From NCBI RefSeq assembly GCF_003353175.1, contig NZ_QHKS01000002.1:124001-188000 (forward strand): a stretch of DNA of 64,000 nt, given 5' to 3'. The stretch is from Paraburkholderia lacunae. GTDB taxonomy: Bacteria; Pseudomonadota; Gammaproteobacteria; Burkholderiales; Burkholderiaceae. Under the pieces are notes generated by a model that was not told the DNA's origin, did not search any database, and worked only from the letters and a program-made list of their open reading frames with translations. Below are positions 48,589 through 58,308 of this stretch, one piece after another. Within the stretch, counting starts at the first letter, position 1, and each line of letters starts with the position of its first letter. A program made the translations under genes and the position numbers.

Positions 48589-49229
48589 GCTTCTACTCCG
48601 TCCGCGACGTATGGATTGGAGCGGCGCTCGGCGCCAAACGTCGAGGTGGGGCCATGACCCGGCACGAAGGTGACGTCGTCGCCGAGCGGCCAGAGTTTCT
48701 CGCGGATCGAGCGCACCAGATCGGCGTGATTGCCGCGCGGAAAATCCGTGCGGCCGATCGACCCGGCGAACAGCACGTCGCCCACCAGCGCGAGCCGATG
48801 CTTGCGGCTGAAGAACACCACGTGTCCCGGCGTGTGGCCCGGGCAGTGATAGACCTCGAGGGTTTCGTCGCCGAATTGCACGGTGTCGCCATCTTGCAGC
48901 CAACGGTCCGGCTCGAACGCCTCTGCGGCCGGAAAGCCGAAGCGCGTACTTTGATCCGGCAGCTTGTCGAGCCAGAAGCGCTCGTCGGGATGCGGACCTT
49001 CGATCGGCACGCCATAGTGCGCGGCAAGCGTCTTCGCGCCCGCGCAGTGATCGATATGCCCGTGCGTCAGGAAAACTTTTTCGACTGTCACGTTCTGGCG
49101 CGCTATCTCGCCCTGAATGACATCGAAGTCGCCGCCCGGATCGACGACGGCCGCGCGTCCGGTCGTCTCGCAAACGAGCAGCGAACTGTTCTGCTGAAAC
49201 GGCGTGACGGGGATCAAGGTGACTTTCAT
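48585..49229 (-). CDS. MBL-fold metallohydrolase (YcbL/glyoxalase II-like)
   Basis: The 214-residue enzyme has the metallo-beta-lactamase metal ligands: [10 protein letters not shown] (HxHxDH), [22 protein letters not shown] and a final PGHGPTST. It resembles E. coli YcbL, a type II glyoxalase-like thioesterase. ATG 49229 is the family N-terminus ([14 protein letters not shown]). It starts the two-gene operon with the exonuclease. Confidence 0.93.
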   Translation of the reverse strand: MKVTLIPVTPFQQNSSLLVCETTGRAAVVDPGGDFDVIQGEIARQNVTVEKVFLTHGHIDHCAGAKTLAAHYGVPIEGPHPDERFWLDKLPDQSTRFGFPAAEAFEPDRWLQDGDTVQFGDETLEVYHCPGHTPGHVVFFSRKHRLALVGDVLFAGSIGRTDFPRGNHADLVRSIREKLWPLGDDVTFVPGHGPTSTFGAERRSNPYVADGVEA

Positions 49230-49395
49230 GGATGACGGCGCCGCTGGAAAAACGTTGATTGTACCGGTGTCTCTCCTACCCTCGCCGGGGCGTCGAGACC
49301 TTGTTGCAGCGGGCCGTCGCTGGCCCATTCTTGCAGCGATAGTGAAAAATCATCAAGCTTTTCAGTCGCTTGTGATCTCAAAAATTTCTTTTCGG

Positions 49396-49401
49396 TATAA
49401 T
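49396..49401 (+). promoter_or_regulatory. Strong -10 box upstream of a structured region
   Basis: TATAAT is a perfect sigma-70 -10 element, in the context TCGGTATAATGC. The best -35 (TTGTGA, 49370-49375) is 20 bp away, which is longer than ideal. Transcription should start near 49408, about 460 bases before the rlpA ATG. Confidence 0.6.
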
Positions 49402-49407
49402 GCACCC

Positions 49408-49720
49408 CAGTGCACGGGTCACCGTGCCGCCACCAGGTGATGCGTCCCCATCAAAAATGGGCACGCGAATTGCCTCTCAAGTATGTGCCGTCGTGCTTTA
49501 CCGACGGCAATCCAGTATCGATGCTTTCGATGCACACGTCTTACCCAGCCAGGCGCCGCGCGCCTGCAACGGACCTAACTTCCGTGACGCTGGGTGGGGC
49601 CTACGCCGCCGTTCCTGCACGTTGAGTTCCGCGCGCAAGAACGTGTTTGCCACGTTCGATGGCGGCATGTGGGGTCTGGTCAGGCTGCCGGGGACAGGTT
49701 GCGCCAGACGTGAAAATTAA
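49408..49720 (+). ncRNA. Probable structured RNA (independent RNA or rlpA leader)
   Basis: At least six hairpins can be drawn in series: 49442-49466 (GCGTCCCCAT with ATGGGCACGC), 49487-49508 (GCCGTCG/CGACGGC), 49517-49531 (ATCGA/TCGAT), a stem ACCCAGC/GCTGGGT (49543-49549 with 49589-49595) enclosing two perfect hairpins (49550-49566 and 49569-49585), and 49639-49657 (GAACGTG/CACGTTC). The nested stem makes a compact three-way junction. No credible protein frame covers it. It does not match RNase P, tmRNA, SRP RNA or the common riboswitches as I know them. It ends about 150 bases before rlpA. Confidence 0.5.
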
Positions 49721-49867
49721 CCGTGCGGTAGCGGCTGTGTGAGCCGCATCCGGGCTTCTGCGTACTGCGCTCGTCTGCGCGGCGCGCTGTCGTCCCTTGC
49801 CGCCGGAGTCGCAGGCAACACGCTCTTTTTTCGCGTGATGCGGCTCGACAATGTGATTGCACGTCTT

Positions 49868-50470
49868 ATGAAAACTCGGTTAACCCGTGGTCTAGGGAGT
49901 CTTTTCGCCTTTTTTGTGCTGGTCGGCTGCGCGACGCCTCCGGGCGCCAGCAGCACGTCTGCAAGCGGCATGCCGCTCGGCACGAAGAGTGCGCAGGCGG
50001 GCTCGTTTGGGCCGCAAGCCTTCGGTGGCGCTGAGGCATCAAATGGCGCCGCCAAAGGCTCATCGCTAGCCGACGCGCAGCCGCTAACGGACGACGGTCC
50101 CAGCATTTCGGACTTCCATCAGACCGGCCGTGCCTCCTGGTACGGCCGCGGCTTTCATGGCCGCCGCACCGCCAACGGCGAACGTTACGACATGCACGCG
50201 CTGACCGCGGCGCATCGTACGCTGCCGCTCGGTTCGTATGTGCGAGTGACCAATCCGGCCACTTCGCGCTCGGTCGTCGTGCGTATCAACGACCGTGGTC
50301 CGTACGCGCGCGGCCGGGTAATCGACCTGTCGATGGCCGCCGCGAGCATGCTCGACATGCGCCATGCCGGCACCGCGCGGGTCAAGATCGAAGGGTTGAC
50401 GCAGCGGGAAGCAAGGGCTGCACGTAACGAAATACTGGCGTCGAACTCGGGTTCGAGCGCCGAGAAATAA
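49868..50470 (+). CDS. rlpA: Septal ring lytic transglycosylase RlpA-like lipoprotein
   Basis: The 200-residue product has a lipoprotein signal with lipobox LVGC (residues about 16-19), a low-complexity linker and a double-psi beta-barrel domain with ASWYGRGFHGRRTANGERYDM and VVVRINDRGPYARGRVIDLS, the RlpA core. RlpA is an outer-membrane lytic transglycosylase acting on naked glycan at division sites. The SPOR domain of long RlpA proteins is absent. The start at 49868 gives a proper signal; 49838 or 49739 would add residues before it. Confidence 0.9.
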   Translation: MKTRLTRGLGSLFAFFVLVGCATPPGASSTSASGMPLGTKSAQAGSFGPQAFGGAEASNGAAKGSSLADAQPLTDDGPSISDFHQTGRASWYGRGFHGRRTANGERYDMHALTAAHRTLPLGSYVRVTNPATSRSVVVRINDRGPYARGRVIDLSMAAASMLDMRHAGTARVKIEGLTQREARAARNEILASNSGSSAEK

Positions 50471-50500
50471 GTTGATGGCGGCAAGCGTGTTTCAGGCGCA

Positions 50501-50592
50501 GCCGTCACGCCGGCGAGCAAGCGGCGTGACGGCTGGGCTTGGCGTGCTGCAAGACTCAGTCAAAGGGCCGCCTCGCGCGGCCCTTTGTATTT
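50501..50592 (+). terminator. Double hairpin terminator after rlpA
   Basis: GCCGTCACGCC (50501-50511) pairs perfectly with GGCGTGACGGC (50523-50533). A second stem, AAAGGGCCGC (50562-50571) with GCGGCCCTTT (50577-50586), is followed by GTATTTTTT. The second hairpin is the intrinsic terminator of rlpA; rsmI ends just beyond on the other strand. Confidence 0.9.
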
Positions 50593-50593
50593 T

Positions 50594-51469
50594 TTACTCG
50601 TCCTTCTTCAGCGCCAACGCGCGCGTGTATAGCGTGTTGCGCGACACCCCGGTGATGGCCGCCGCGACTTTCGCCGCGCTGCTCACCGTCAGCTCTTCCA
50701 GCAGGATGCCCAGCAACGCGTCGTGATCCTGCTCGCCGGCGGCTTGCGCCTGCGCGCCTTCCACCACCAGCACGAATTCACCGCGTTGCCGGTTCGGATC
50801 GGCGGCGAGCCACGCTGGCCCTTCGGCCAGGGTGCCGCGATGCAGCGCTTCATGTAACTTCGTCAATTCCCGCGCGATCAGCAGCTTGCGCTCGCCGCCG
50901 AACGAGTCGGCCATTGCCTGCACCGTCTCGACGATCCGGTGGGGTGCTTCGTAGAACACCATGGCGTGCGGATGCGTCGCGAGCGTTTGCAGCGTTGTCG
51001 CGCGCTGTTTTGCTTTTGGCGGCAGGAAGCCGAGGAACGAGAACGTCGCGACCCAGTCGCCGGCCGCGCTCAACGCGGTGGCGAGCGCGCTTGCGCCGGG
51101 TAGTGGAATCACCGGGAAGCCCGCTTCGCGCACCGCGTCGACCAGTTTTGCGCCGGGGTCCGAGATGCCCGGCGTGCCCGCATCGGAGACGTACGCCACG
51201 CGTTCGCCCGCTTGCAGATGTTCGATCAGGCGCCGCGCCGCGGCCCGCTCGTTGTGCTGATGAACCGCGACGAGCGGCTTCGAGATGCCGTATCGCGCTA
51301 GCAGTTGGCCGGTGTTGCGGGTGTCTTCGGCGGCGATGCGGTCCGCGAGTCCGAGCACATGCAACGCGCGCAGCGTGATGTCGGCGACATTGCCGATCGG
51401 CGTGGCCACCACATACAGCGCGGCAATGGGGTACTGCTGCCCTTGCGCGAGTTCGGAGAGAGGAGTCAT
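50594..51469 (-). CDS. rsmI: 16S rRNA (cytidine 1402-2'-O)-methyltransferase RsmI
   Basis: The 291-residue enzyme methylates the ribose of C1402 in 16S rRNA. It has the tetrapyrrole-methylase fold with [18 protein letters not shown] at the start, [31 protein letters not shown] and ESPHRI-like [11 protein letters not shown]. The C-terminal [21 protein letters not shown] is the usual HTH tail. It is divergent from yraN with start codons overlapping by 2 bases. Confidence 0.97.
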   Translation of the reverse strand: MTPLSELAQGQQYPIAALYVVATPIGNVADITLRALHVLGLADRIAAEDTRNTGQLLARYGISKPLVAVHQHNERAAARRLIEHLQAGERVAYVSDAGTPGISDPGAKLVDAVREAGFPVIPLPGASALATALSAAGDWVATFSFLGFLPPKAKQRATTLQTLATHPHAMVFYEAPHRIVETVQAMADSFGGERKLLIARELTKLHEALHRGTLAEGPAWLAADPNRQRGEFVLVVEGAQAQAAGEQDHDALLGILLEELTVSSAAKVAAAITGVSRNTLYTRALALKKDE

Positions 51470-51980
51470 GAGACAGAAGACGCAGACAGACAGAACGAGG
51501 CCGCCATTGTGCCACGCAGCGGCGCGCGAGCCGGGCGGCGCGCGGCCGGCGCCGCGTGCCGCCGACGCCACGGCGATGAGCTTGCCCGTCAGCGCGCCCA
51601 ACTTTTCGAGACCTGCCCGGTCCAAACTCGTCGGCGCCGCTTTCGAGGCGCGTGCGCTGGAATTTCTGCAGCGGCAGCGTTTGCGGTTCGTCGCGCGCAA
51701 TGTGATGTGCCGCGGCGGCGAGATCGATCTCGTGATGCGCGAACGTGACGGCGCATTGGTGTTCGTCGAGGTTCGCGCGCGTGCGCAGCGGCACTATGGC
51801 GGCGCGGCGGCGAGCATCGGGTGGCAGAAGAAGCAGCGTATCGTGCGCGCTGCACGGCACTATCTGGCGACCCGCGGCCGGTATTCGCGCGACGAACCTG
51901 CGTGCCGTTTCGATGTGATTGCGTTCGAAGCCGGCCGGCTCGTGTGGCTGCGCGATGCGTTTCGCGCCGACGAAGTCTGA
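51468..51980 (+). CDS. yraN: YraN/UPF0102 nuclease-fold protein
   Basis: The 170-residue product contains the UPF0102 core ([49 protein letters not shown]), which has an endonuclease-like fold with the E-D-E/K pattern. Family members are about 120-150 residues, so an internal ATG at 51576, immediately before the conserved core, may be the true start. The order with rsmI, diaA and dolP follows the E. coli yra cluster. Function is unproven; a role in envelope or DNA maintenance is suspected. Confidence 0.88.
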   Translation: MRQKTQTDRTRPPLCHAAAREPGGARPAPRAADATAMSLPVSAPNFSRPARSKLVGAAFEARALEFLQRQRLRFVARNVMCRGGEIDLVMRERDGALVFVEVRARAQRHYGGAAASIGWQKKQRIVRAARHYLATRGRYSRDEPACRFDVIAFEAGRLVWLRDAFRADEV

Positions 51981-52181
51981 CGCGGTGCGCGGAGAACGCG
52001 CGTGAGTGCGATAAACTTGCGCTCGCGTGCAGGTGTGCGAGCGACGCGCGCAAGCAGAAAAGCAGCGCGGTTTGCCACGTATTCGCGAACGTGCGGGTTG
52101 CCGGCATCACGCGTCAGCACAACGCGAGTATCGCGCGCAAGCGCAATGAGCGCCGCGCGGGCATGGCGGAGCACCACCTGA

Positions 52182-52835
<654 letters not shown>

Positions 52836-52861
52836 GACTGATTCCGAAGGAGAGCTAGTTG

Positions 52862-53653
52862 ATGAGCGTATTCCGCGTCAAGAAGACACTGGTGAGAACC
52901 GTGCTGGTGATCGGGTTCGCGGCGGGGCTGTCCGCGACGTTGCAGGGGTGTTTCCTCGCCGTCGCCGGTGCGGCGGGCGGCGGCGCGCTGGTGGCGACCG
53001 ACCGGCGCACGCTCGGCGCGCAGACCGAGGATCGCGAGTTGCAGGTGAAGGCGCTCGCGCAGATCAGCCAGAATTTGCCGGACTCGGCGCACGTGAACGT
53101 GACGGTGTTCAACCGGCGCGTGCTGCTGACCGGTGAAGTGGCGGGCGAGGTGTCGAAGCAGCGGGCCGAGACGATCGTGCGTGGCTTGAACAACGTGAAC
53201 ACGATCGTCAACGAACTCGCGATCATGCCGGCCAGCTCGTTCTCGTCGCGCACCAATGACACGTACCTTGAAACGCGCGTGAAGACCGCGCTGATCGCCG
53301 AGAAGAATATTTCGGCGAACAACTTCAAGGTGGTGGCCGAGCGTGGCTCGCTGTATCTGATGGGTCTCGTCACGATGGACGAAGGCAATCGCGGCGCGGA
53401 TGTGGCGAGCCGTGTGCCGGGTGTGACGCAAGTCGTGAAGGTGTTCCAGTACATCCAGCCGCAGGAAGCGGCGGCGGCTGCCGCGGCTGCGGCCACTGCG
53501 CCGGTGGCCGCATCGCAACCGGACGCCAGCGCGCCGACGGTCGGCACGATTCCGGATTCGTCGGTGAGCGCGCGTCCGCTCGAGCAGCAGGCGCCGGCGC
53601 CGGTCAGCAATTCGAACTCGGTGCATCCGGGTAATCCGAAGGCGACGCCATGA
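52862..53653 (+). CDS. dolP: BON-domain lipoprotein DolP-like
   Basis: The 263-residue product has a lipoprotein signal with lipobox LQGC and two BON domains (HVNVTVFNRRVLLTGEVAGE and NNFKVVAERGSLYLMGLV). It ends in an alanine- and proline-rich tail of about 70 residues, longer than in E. coli DolP (191). DolP supports outer-membrane integrity and BAM function. ATG 52862 has AGGAGA upstream. Its stop overlaps the start of the cytochrome gene by 4 bp. Confidence 0.9.
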   Translation: MSVFRVKKTLVRTVLVIGFAAGLSATLQGCFLAVAGAAGGGALVATDRRTLGAQTEDRELQVKALAQISQNLPDSAHVNVTVFNRRVLLTGEVAGEVSKQRAETIVRGLNNVNTIVNELAIMPASSFSSRTNDTYLETRVKTALIAEKNISANNFKVVAERGSLYLMGLVTMDEGNRGADVASRVPGVTQVVKVFQYIQPQEAAAAAAAAATAPVAASQPDASAPTVGTIPDSSVSARPLEQQAPAPVSNSNSVHPGNPKATP

Positions 53654-54000
53654 AGTGGTGCGTTGCCCTTGCAGGTGCTGTATTGACGGTTAGCGTGTTG
53701 GGCGGTGCTTTTGCATCGACGGCGCAGGCAGCTGATACGCCGCGCGGCCAGGTGGTGGCAAACGCGAATGCTTGTATGGGATGTCACGCGGTGGACCGCA
53801 AGCTGGTCGGGCCGTCGTTCCAGCAGATCGCGACGAAGTACAAGGGCGACGCGCAAGCGCCGGCCAAGCTGTCGCGTAAGGTGAAGGACGGCGGGGCCGG
53901 CGTATGGGGCATGATTCCGATGCCGGCGCATCAGTCGATGAGCGATGCTGACATCCGCACGGTGGTCGATTGGGTGCTGGCGGGCGCGCCATCGAAGTGA
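53650..54000 (+). CDS. Class I cytochrome c
   Basis: The 116-residue precursor has a signal peptide (cleavage near AQA-AD, residue 28) and a single heme motif CMGCH, with the axial methionine in MIPMPAHQ, typical of cytochrome c551/c552. It is a periplasmic electron carrier. Overlap with dolP (ATGA) is striking since the two have unrelated roles; they may be co-expressed for envelope reasons only. Confidence 0.93.
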   Translation: MKWCVALAGAVLTVSVLGGAFASTAQAADTPRGQVVANANACMGCHAVDRKLVGPSFQQIATKYKGDAQAPAKLSRKVKDGGAGVWGMIPMPAHQSMSDADIRTVVDWVLAGAPSK

Positions 54001-54064
54001 TGTTTTGGCGCGCCGCGGCGCTTGGCAAAACGGAAAATGCCTGTGCTAGAATAATTTGCACGTT

Positions 54065-54140
<76 letters not shown>

Positions 54141-54240
54141 AGTTTTTCTTTAGAAACAACGCACTTGAATCAGGCCCCCGACTTCTGCCGCAAGTGCAAC
54201 AACATGCCTGACTAACAAAGAGCAACAACTGCCGCAAAAC

Positions 54241-54270
54241 AAAGCCGACTTAACGTCGGCTTTGTTGTTT
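54241..54270 (+). terminator. Intrinsic terminator downstream of tRNA-Ala
   Basis: AAAGCCGAC (54241-54249) pairs perfectly with GTCGGCTTT (54255-54263), followed by GTTGTTT. Confidence 0.88.
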
Positions 54271-54398
54271 CCAGGACCGATCCAAACCACCCGCTCATCG
54301 AGACCGCGAATTCGAGCCGCCTCGACCCCTCCGCCTACCTGGCCGATCCGTTCGGCGCGCTCCGCCTACTCGCAGCTGACGAGCCGCCCATTCACCAC

Positions 54399-55067
54399 CT
54401 ACTCGCTCGCGGCCTCACCCGAAATCCCGCCACTTCGCCCAGGCCGCCGGACAGCCCTCACCTTCCCGCTGCTTCCGCCTCCGCAAAAGAACTGATCGCC
54501 GCCATCGGACTCGAGTCCCGACACGCCCATTCCCGCCGGCATATCGAGCCTCTCGAGGACCTCTCCCGTGCGAGGATCGATTCGCCTCAACTCGCTCTCA
54601 TCACCTTCCCAGGTGCCGTGCCAGAGTTCTCCGTCGACCCAGGTAACCCCGGTGACGAAGCGATTGGATTCGATGGTGCGAAGAATCGCCCCTGTCTGAG
54701 GATCGATCTGATGGATCTTCCGGTCCCGATACTGCCCCACCCAGAGCGTGCCTTCGGCCCACGCGAGCCCCGAGTCAGCACCACCGCCGGGCGCCGGGAT
54801 CGTCGCGAGCACACGGCCGGTCGTCGGATCGATCTTCTGGATGCGATCCTCGACGATCTGAAACAGGTGCTGGCCGTCGAAGGCGGTTCCCGCATGCGCG
54901 GCGACATCGATCGAGCGCAGCGTCTTCCCGCTCGCCGGATCGAGGGCGTTCAGCTTGTCTCCGGTAGCAAACCAGACTTGCTGACCGTCATACGTGACTC
55001 CACCCACCTGGTCGACACCCGGAAAGGGTCCATATTCACGGACGATTTTGGCTGCGGATCGATTCAT
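54399..55067 (-). CDS. Beta-propeller protein (glutamine cyclotransferase/SMP-30-like)
   Basis: The 222-residue product is made of repeated blades with a GGVTYDGQQVWFATGD-, GLAWAEGTLWVGQYRD- and GVTWVDGELWHGTWEG-like pattern, each followed by IDP(R/Q/T)TG(R/A/E). This is typical of YncE, virginiamycin-lyase-like or glutaminyl cyclase propellers. Catalytic residues are not identifiable. There is no signal peptide, so it is probably cytoplasmic. It is downstream of the HTH gene on the same strand (152-bp gap) and probably co-transcribed with it. The C-terminal tail is GS-rich. Confidence 0.75.
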   Translation of the reverse strand: MNRSAAKIVREYGPFPGVDQVGGVTYDGQQVWFATGDKLNALDPASGKTLRSIDVAAHAGTAFDGQHLFQIVEDRIQKIDPTTGRVLATIPAPGGGADSGLAWAEGTLWVGQYRDRKIHQIDPQTGAILRTIESNRFVTGVTWVDGELWHGTWEGDESELRRIDPRTGEVLERLDMPAGMGVSGLESDGGDQFFCGGGSSGKVRAVRRPGRSGGISGEAASE

Positions 55068-55219
55068 GTTTCCATCCTGGTTGTCCTCAAGAAAACGCCG
55101 GGCCACCCCAGGTTTTCCGCCCCGCAGGAAGTCCCTTGGGGGATTGTCCCCCCTCTGCTGGCCTGGCGCGATGCGGAAGGTTTGGGAGCACCTAGTAGTG
55201 GACGATTGTTGCTTCCATC

Positions 55220-56440
55220 CTAGCCGGTCGGCAAAGGAACGGGGAGTAACAAGGTCGTCGTGAATCCCGGCACAGGCGGGGTCATCCAGCGGCGCGCTCG
55301 TCCGTGGCCAAACGGCTGCACCTTGTCCGCGGCCGCAAGCGAGTCGAGTGCACGCTGCACGGTGCGCTGGCTGGCTCCAAGCGCAAGCGCGAGAGCCGAA
55401 CTCGACCACGACTCGCCGTCGGCGAGGAGGGCGAGCATCGCCGCATGCTTGTCTTCGACGGGCCGCGCCAGCACCACGACCTCGCGTGCGCCGCGCGGCA
55501 CCAGCGCAAATCCTCGCGTCGTCGCGCTCACGCCGGCCAGCGTCCCAAGCACCCTGCGAAGCCGCCCGACTTCGACTCGCAGGCGCGCGCGATGCGATTC
55601 GTCAGCGTGTTTCGCCCGGAATGCCAGCGCGACGAGCGCGTCCCTCGGCACGTCTGACGGCCACGCTTCGCCCAGCGCGCGTGCCAGCGCGAACAACACC
55701 GGACGCCTCGCGAGCGAGACCACCGTGTCGACGTCGCGTACGACATGGCGGCACGCGTCCACGACGAGCGCCTTCGACGCCAGCAACGCTTCAACCTCAT
55801 CGAGCAGCAGGAGCCGCTCCTCGCCGCGCGCAATCAGGCGCGCTGCGGGCGTGTTCAGGACGTGGGCGGCGCTTTCGACTTCCGCTGTCAGTGCCGGGAT
55901 CCCCGCGTGGTGCGCGGCGTGCCCGGCTCGGGCGAGCGCGGCGCGTGCCGTCTTCGTCCTGATGCGCCGAATCGCGATCCCGGCAACGACCAGTTCGTGG
56001 GCGGCCCGCGACGCGGGAGGGAAGGGCGCGGGGTCGAGTTCGGCGAGCGTACGTTCGGCTTCGTCGAGGCGCCCGATCAGAAGGAGGCGCCGGACTTCGA
56101 GATACCGCGCGTGCGCGGCGTTCACCCGGTCGCCGTGTGCTTCGAGCGTCGCCCGCGCGGCGTCGAGCGCCTTCGCTGGCCAGCCCAGGTCGCGCGAGAC
56201 GAGTGCGATCTCGGCTTCGGCGACGATGCACCTCGCGCGGGCCACGGCTTCTTTCGGACCGAAGGCGCGCGCCGCACTTCGCAAGAGAGCCTTCGCCCGA
56301 ACGAGATCGCCGAGCTGGGCCATCGCGATGCCGCGAAGCGCGAGCGCAGGTGCGTCGTCGCGCAAGGCAACCCGGTTCAGTGCGCCGAGCGGATCCCCCG
56401 CTGCGAGCGCGCGCGCCGCAGCCGTGACTAGCGAGTCCAT
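55220..56440 (-). CDS. Two-HTH transcriptional regulator with helical N-terminus
   Basis: The 406-residue product has about 250 N-terminal helical residues, alanine- and arginine-rich, resembling TPR-like solenoids. Next comes an OmpR/SARP-like winged helix (RARLRVEVGRLRRVLGTLAG and TTRGFALVP) and at the C-terminus a second HTH (LALALGASQRTVQRALDSLA). I recognise the layout as a hypothetical HTH protein, not a named regulator. It is divergent from the DUF899 gene with a 130-bp shared promoter region that contains two TTCGAA palindromes (56447-56452 and 56479-56484). Confidence 0.75.
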   Translation of the reverse strand: MDSLVTAAARALAAGDPLGALNRVALRDDAPALALRGIAMAQLGDLVRAKALLRSAARAFGPKEAVARARCIVAEAEIALVSRDLGWPAKALDAARATLEAHGDRVNAAHARYLEVRRLLLIGRLDEAERTLAELDPAPFPPASRAAHELVVAGIAIRRIRTKTARAALARAGHAAHHAGIPALTAEVESAAHVLNTPAARLIARGEERLLLLDEVEALLASKALVVDACRHVVRDVDTVVSLARRPVLFALARALGEAWPSDVPRDALVALAFRAKHADESHRARLRVEVGRLRRVLGTLAGVSATTRGFALVPRGAREVVVLARPVEDKHAAMLALLADGESWSSSALALALGASQRTVQRALDSLAAADKVQPFGHGRARRWMTPPVPGFTTTLLLPVPLPTG

Positions 56441-56570
56441 GGCCTATTCGAATCCCGTCACACTTGTCACTCCCACCGTTCGAAGTCCGGAACTAATCTA
56501 GCACGACCACCAACCAGCACGCCGTAGCGGGAATTGAACGACCGGCGAGCAACACTCAACGGAGGGAAGC

Positions 56571-57338
56571 ATGATGACGACACATACGACCGGGACACGT
56601 GAAGAGTGGCTAGCCGCGCGGCTCGAGCTGCTCACGGCGGAGAAGGAGCTCACGCGCAAGGGCGACGAGCTGGCGCGTCAGCGGCAGGCGCTGCCCTGGG
56701 TTCGAATCGACAAGGCGTACCGATTCGAGACCGATGAAGGGAGCGCCTCGCTGCCGGACCTTTTCAGGGGACGCTCGCAGCTTCTCGTTTACCACTTCAT
56801 GTTCGGGCCCGACTACACGGCGGGGTGTCCGTCCTGCTCGTCGATTGCAGACGGGTTCAATGGTGTCGCCGTGCACCTGGCGAACCACGACGTCATGCTG
56901 ATGGCGGTGTCGCGGGCGCCGCTTGCCAAGCTGCAGACGTACAAGCGCCGGATGGGGTGGACGTTTCCGTGGGCGTCGTCGCATGGCAGCGACTTCAACT
57001 TCGACTTCAACATTTCGTTCACCGAGGAGCAGCAGCGCGAGGGGCGCGTCGAATACAACTACAAGCGCGGCGGCCACGCGATGGACGCGACACCGGCACC
57101 GGAGCCCGTCGCCCAGTTCGCGGCCACCTGCGGAACCGACGCTTCCACGTACGTTCGCGACCGGCCGGGCCTGAGCGCGTTCGTGCTCGAAGACGGCGTG
57201 GTCTACCACACGTATTCCTCCTACGCGCGCGGCGTGGACGGCATCTGGGGCATGTACCAATGGCTCGATCGTGCGCCCAAGGGGCGCAACGAGACGGGTA
57301 TCTGGTGGCGCCGTCACGACGAGTACAACCAGCGCTGA
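56571..57338 (+). CDS. DUF899 thioredoxin-like protein
   Basis: The 255-residue protein matches DUF899: an N-terminal helix ([34 protein letters not shown] is the family's hallmark; residues about 10-43) followed by a thioredoxin-like fold with CPSC in TAGCPSCSSIADGFNG and conserved FMFGPDY, FDFNISFTEEQ and GVDGIWGMYQWLDRAP. The CxxC suggests a redox role. It leads a two-gene unit with the DUF2182 gene, 8 bp away. It has a GGAGGGA ribosome-binding site. Confidence 0.88.
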   Translation: MMTTHTTGTREEWLAARLELLTAEKELTRKGDELARQRQALPWVRIDKAYRFETDEGSASLPDLFRGRSQLLVYHFMFGPDYTAGCPSCSSIADGFNGVAVHLANHDVMLMAVSRAPLAKLQTYKRRMGWTFPWASSHGSDFNFDFNISFTEEQQREGRVEYNYKRGGHAMDATPAPEPVAQFAATCGTDASTYVRDRPGLSAFVLEDGVVYHTYSSYARGVDGIWGMYQWLDRAPKGRNETGIWWRRHDEYNQR

Positions 57339-57346
57339 GCATCTTC

Positions 57347-58183
57347 ATGAGTGACGCTGGCGCAACCGGGGCACGGGAATTCTCGCGACGGGCGGTTTCC
57401 GGGCGAGCTTCCCGTCGAACCTTCTTCGGTGTCCTGGCGCTGCTCTTTGCCGCCAGCGCGACGGCGACGATCGTCGGGTGTGCGGCCATGTCGGCGATGG
57501 GCGAGATGCCGATGCCCGGCGGCTGGGCAATGTCGATGGCGTGGCTGCGGATGTGCGGACAGACGTGGCCCGGCGTCGCGGCGTCGTTTCTCGGCATGTG
57601 GGGCGTGATGATGGTGGCGATGATGCTGCCATCCCTTGCGCCCACGCTGTGGCGCTATCGCCTGGCGGTCGGCAGAACGGGCGAGACGCGCCTCGCCTGG
57701 CTGACTGTTCTGGTGGGCGTGGGTTATTTCTGCGTATGGACCCTGTTCGGCGTGGTCGCCTTTGCGCTGGGCGCGGTGCTGGCGGCAGTCGAGATGCAGC
57801 TGCCAGCGCTGGCTCGTGTCGTTCCAATTGCGGCCAGTGGGGTCGTTTTGAGCGCTGGCGCGCTGCAGTTCACCGCGTGGAAGGCCCGCCACCTTACTTG
57901 CTGCCGGGAGGCGCCGGGGCGCGCTCGCACGTTGCCGGCGAGCGCCGGTGTTGCCTTGCAACACGGCCTGCGCCTGGGGCTGCACTGCAGCTGCCGTTGT
58001 GCAGGCTTGACGGCGATCCTTTTCGTCATTGGAGTCATGGACCTGCGCGCGATGGCGGTCGTGACGGCAGCTATTACCATCGAACGTTTCGCGCCGGACG
58101 GTGAGCGCATTGCGCGAGTTGTCGGCGTGGCCATCGTCGCAGCAGGGTTGTGCCTGATCGTGCGAGGGGCGCTCGTGCAATAA
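57347..58183 (+). CDS. DUF2182 predicted metal-binding membrane protein
   Basis: The 278-residue membrane protein has about six helices and the DUF2182 hallmark MWGVMMVAMMLPSLAPTLWRY (about residues 85-105). It has Cys/His clusters HLTCCREAP and LGLHCSCRCAGL near the C-terminal third. In other genomes DUF2182 is described as a predicted metal-binding protein. The start at 57347 lies 8 bp after the DUF899 stop. It probably works with the DUF899 protein, whose CxxC could act on the same metal or thiol. Confidence 0.85.
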   Translation: MSDAGATGAREFSRRAVSGRASRRTFFGVLALLFAASATATIVGCAAMSAMGEMPMPGGWAMSMAWLRMCGQTWPGVAASFLGMWGVMMVAMMLPSLAPTLWRYRLAVGRTGETRLAWLTVLVGVGYFCVWTLFGVVAFALGAVLAAVEMQLPALARVVPIAASGVVLSAGALQFTAWKARHLTCCREAPGRARTLPASAGVALQHGLRLGLHCSCRCAGLTAILFVIGVMDLRAMAVVTAAITIERFAPDGERIARVVGVAIVAAGLCLIVRGALVQ

Positions 58184-58240
58184 ACAGTAACGGCCCCGTG
58201 AAATCCGTGTTCCCGCACATTCCGCGCTGATGCGATTACG

Positions 58241-58294
58241 CACCGACAGCACCGACAGCACCGACAGCACCGACAGCACCGACAGCACCGACAG
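58241..58294. repeat. Six perfect 9-bp tandem repeats
   Basis: The unit CACCGACAG is repeated exactly six times from 58241 to 58294, then breaks to CAGAAA. The unit is 9 bp and so keeps frame; read forward it gives TDS/ DST tripeptides. A CACCGACAGCACCG copy also occurs at about 58926 inside the next gene, and the complementary CTGTCGGTA occurs twice at 28080-28098. Confidence 0.95.
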
Positions 58295-58308
58295 CAGAAA
58301 CAGCTTGA

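Noticed and set aside
49408..49720. Identification of the structured region as RNase P RNA, tmRNA or a common riboswitch
   Set aside because: None of the conserved sequence blocks of those RNAs can be found; it is left unnamed.
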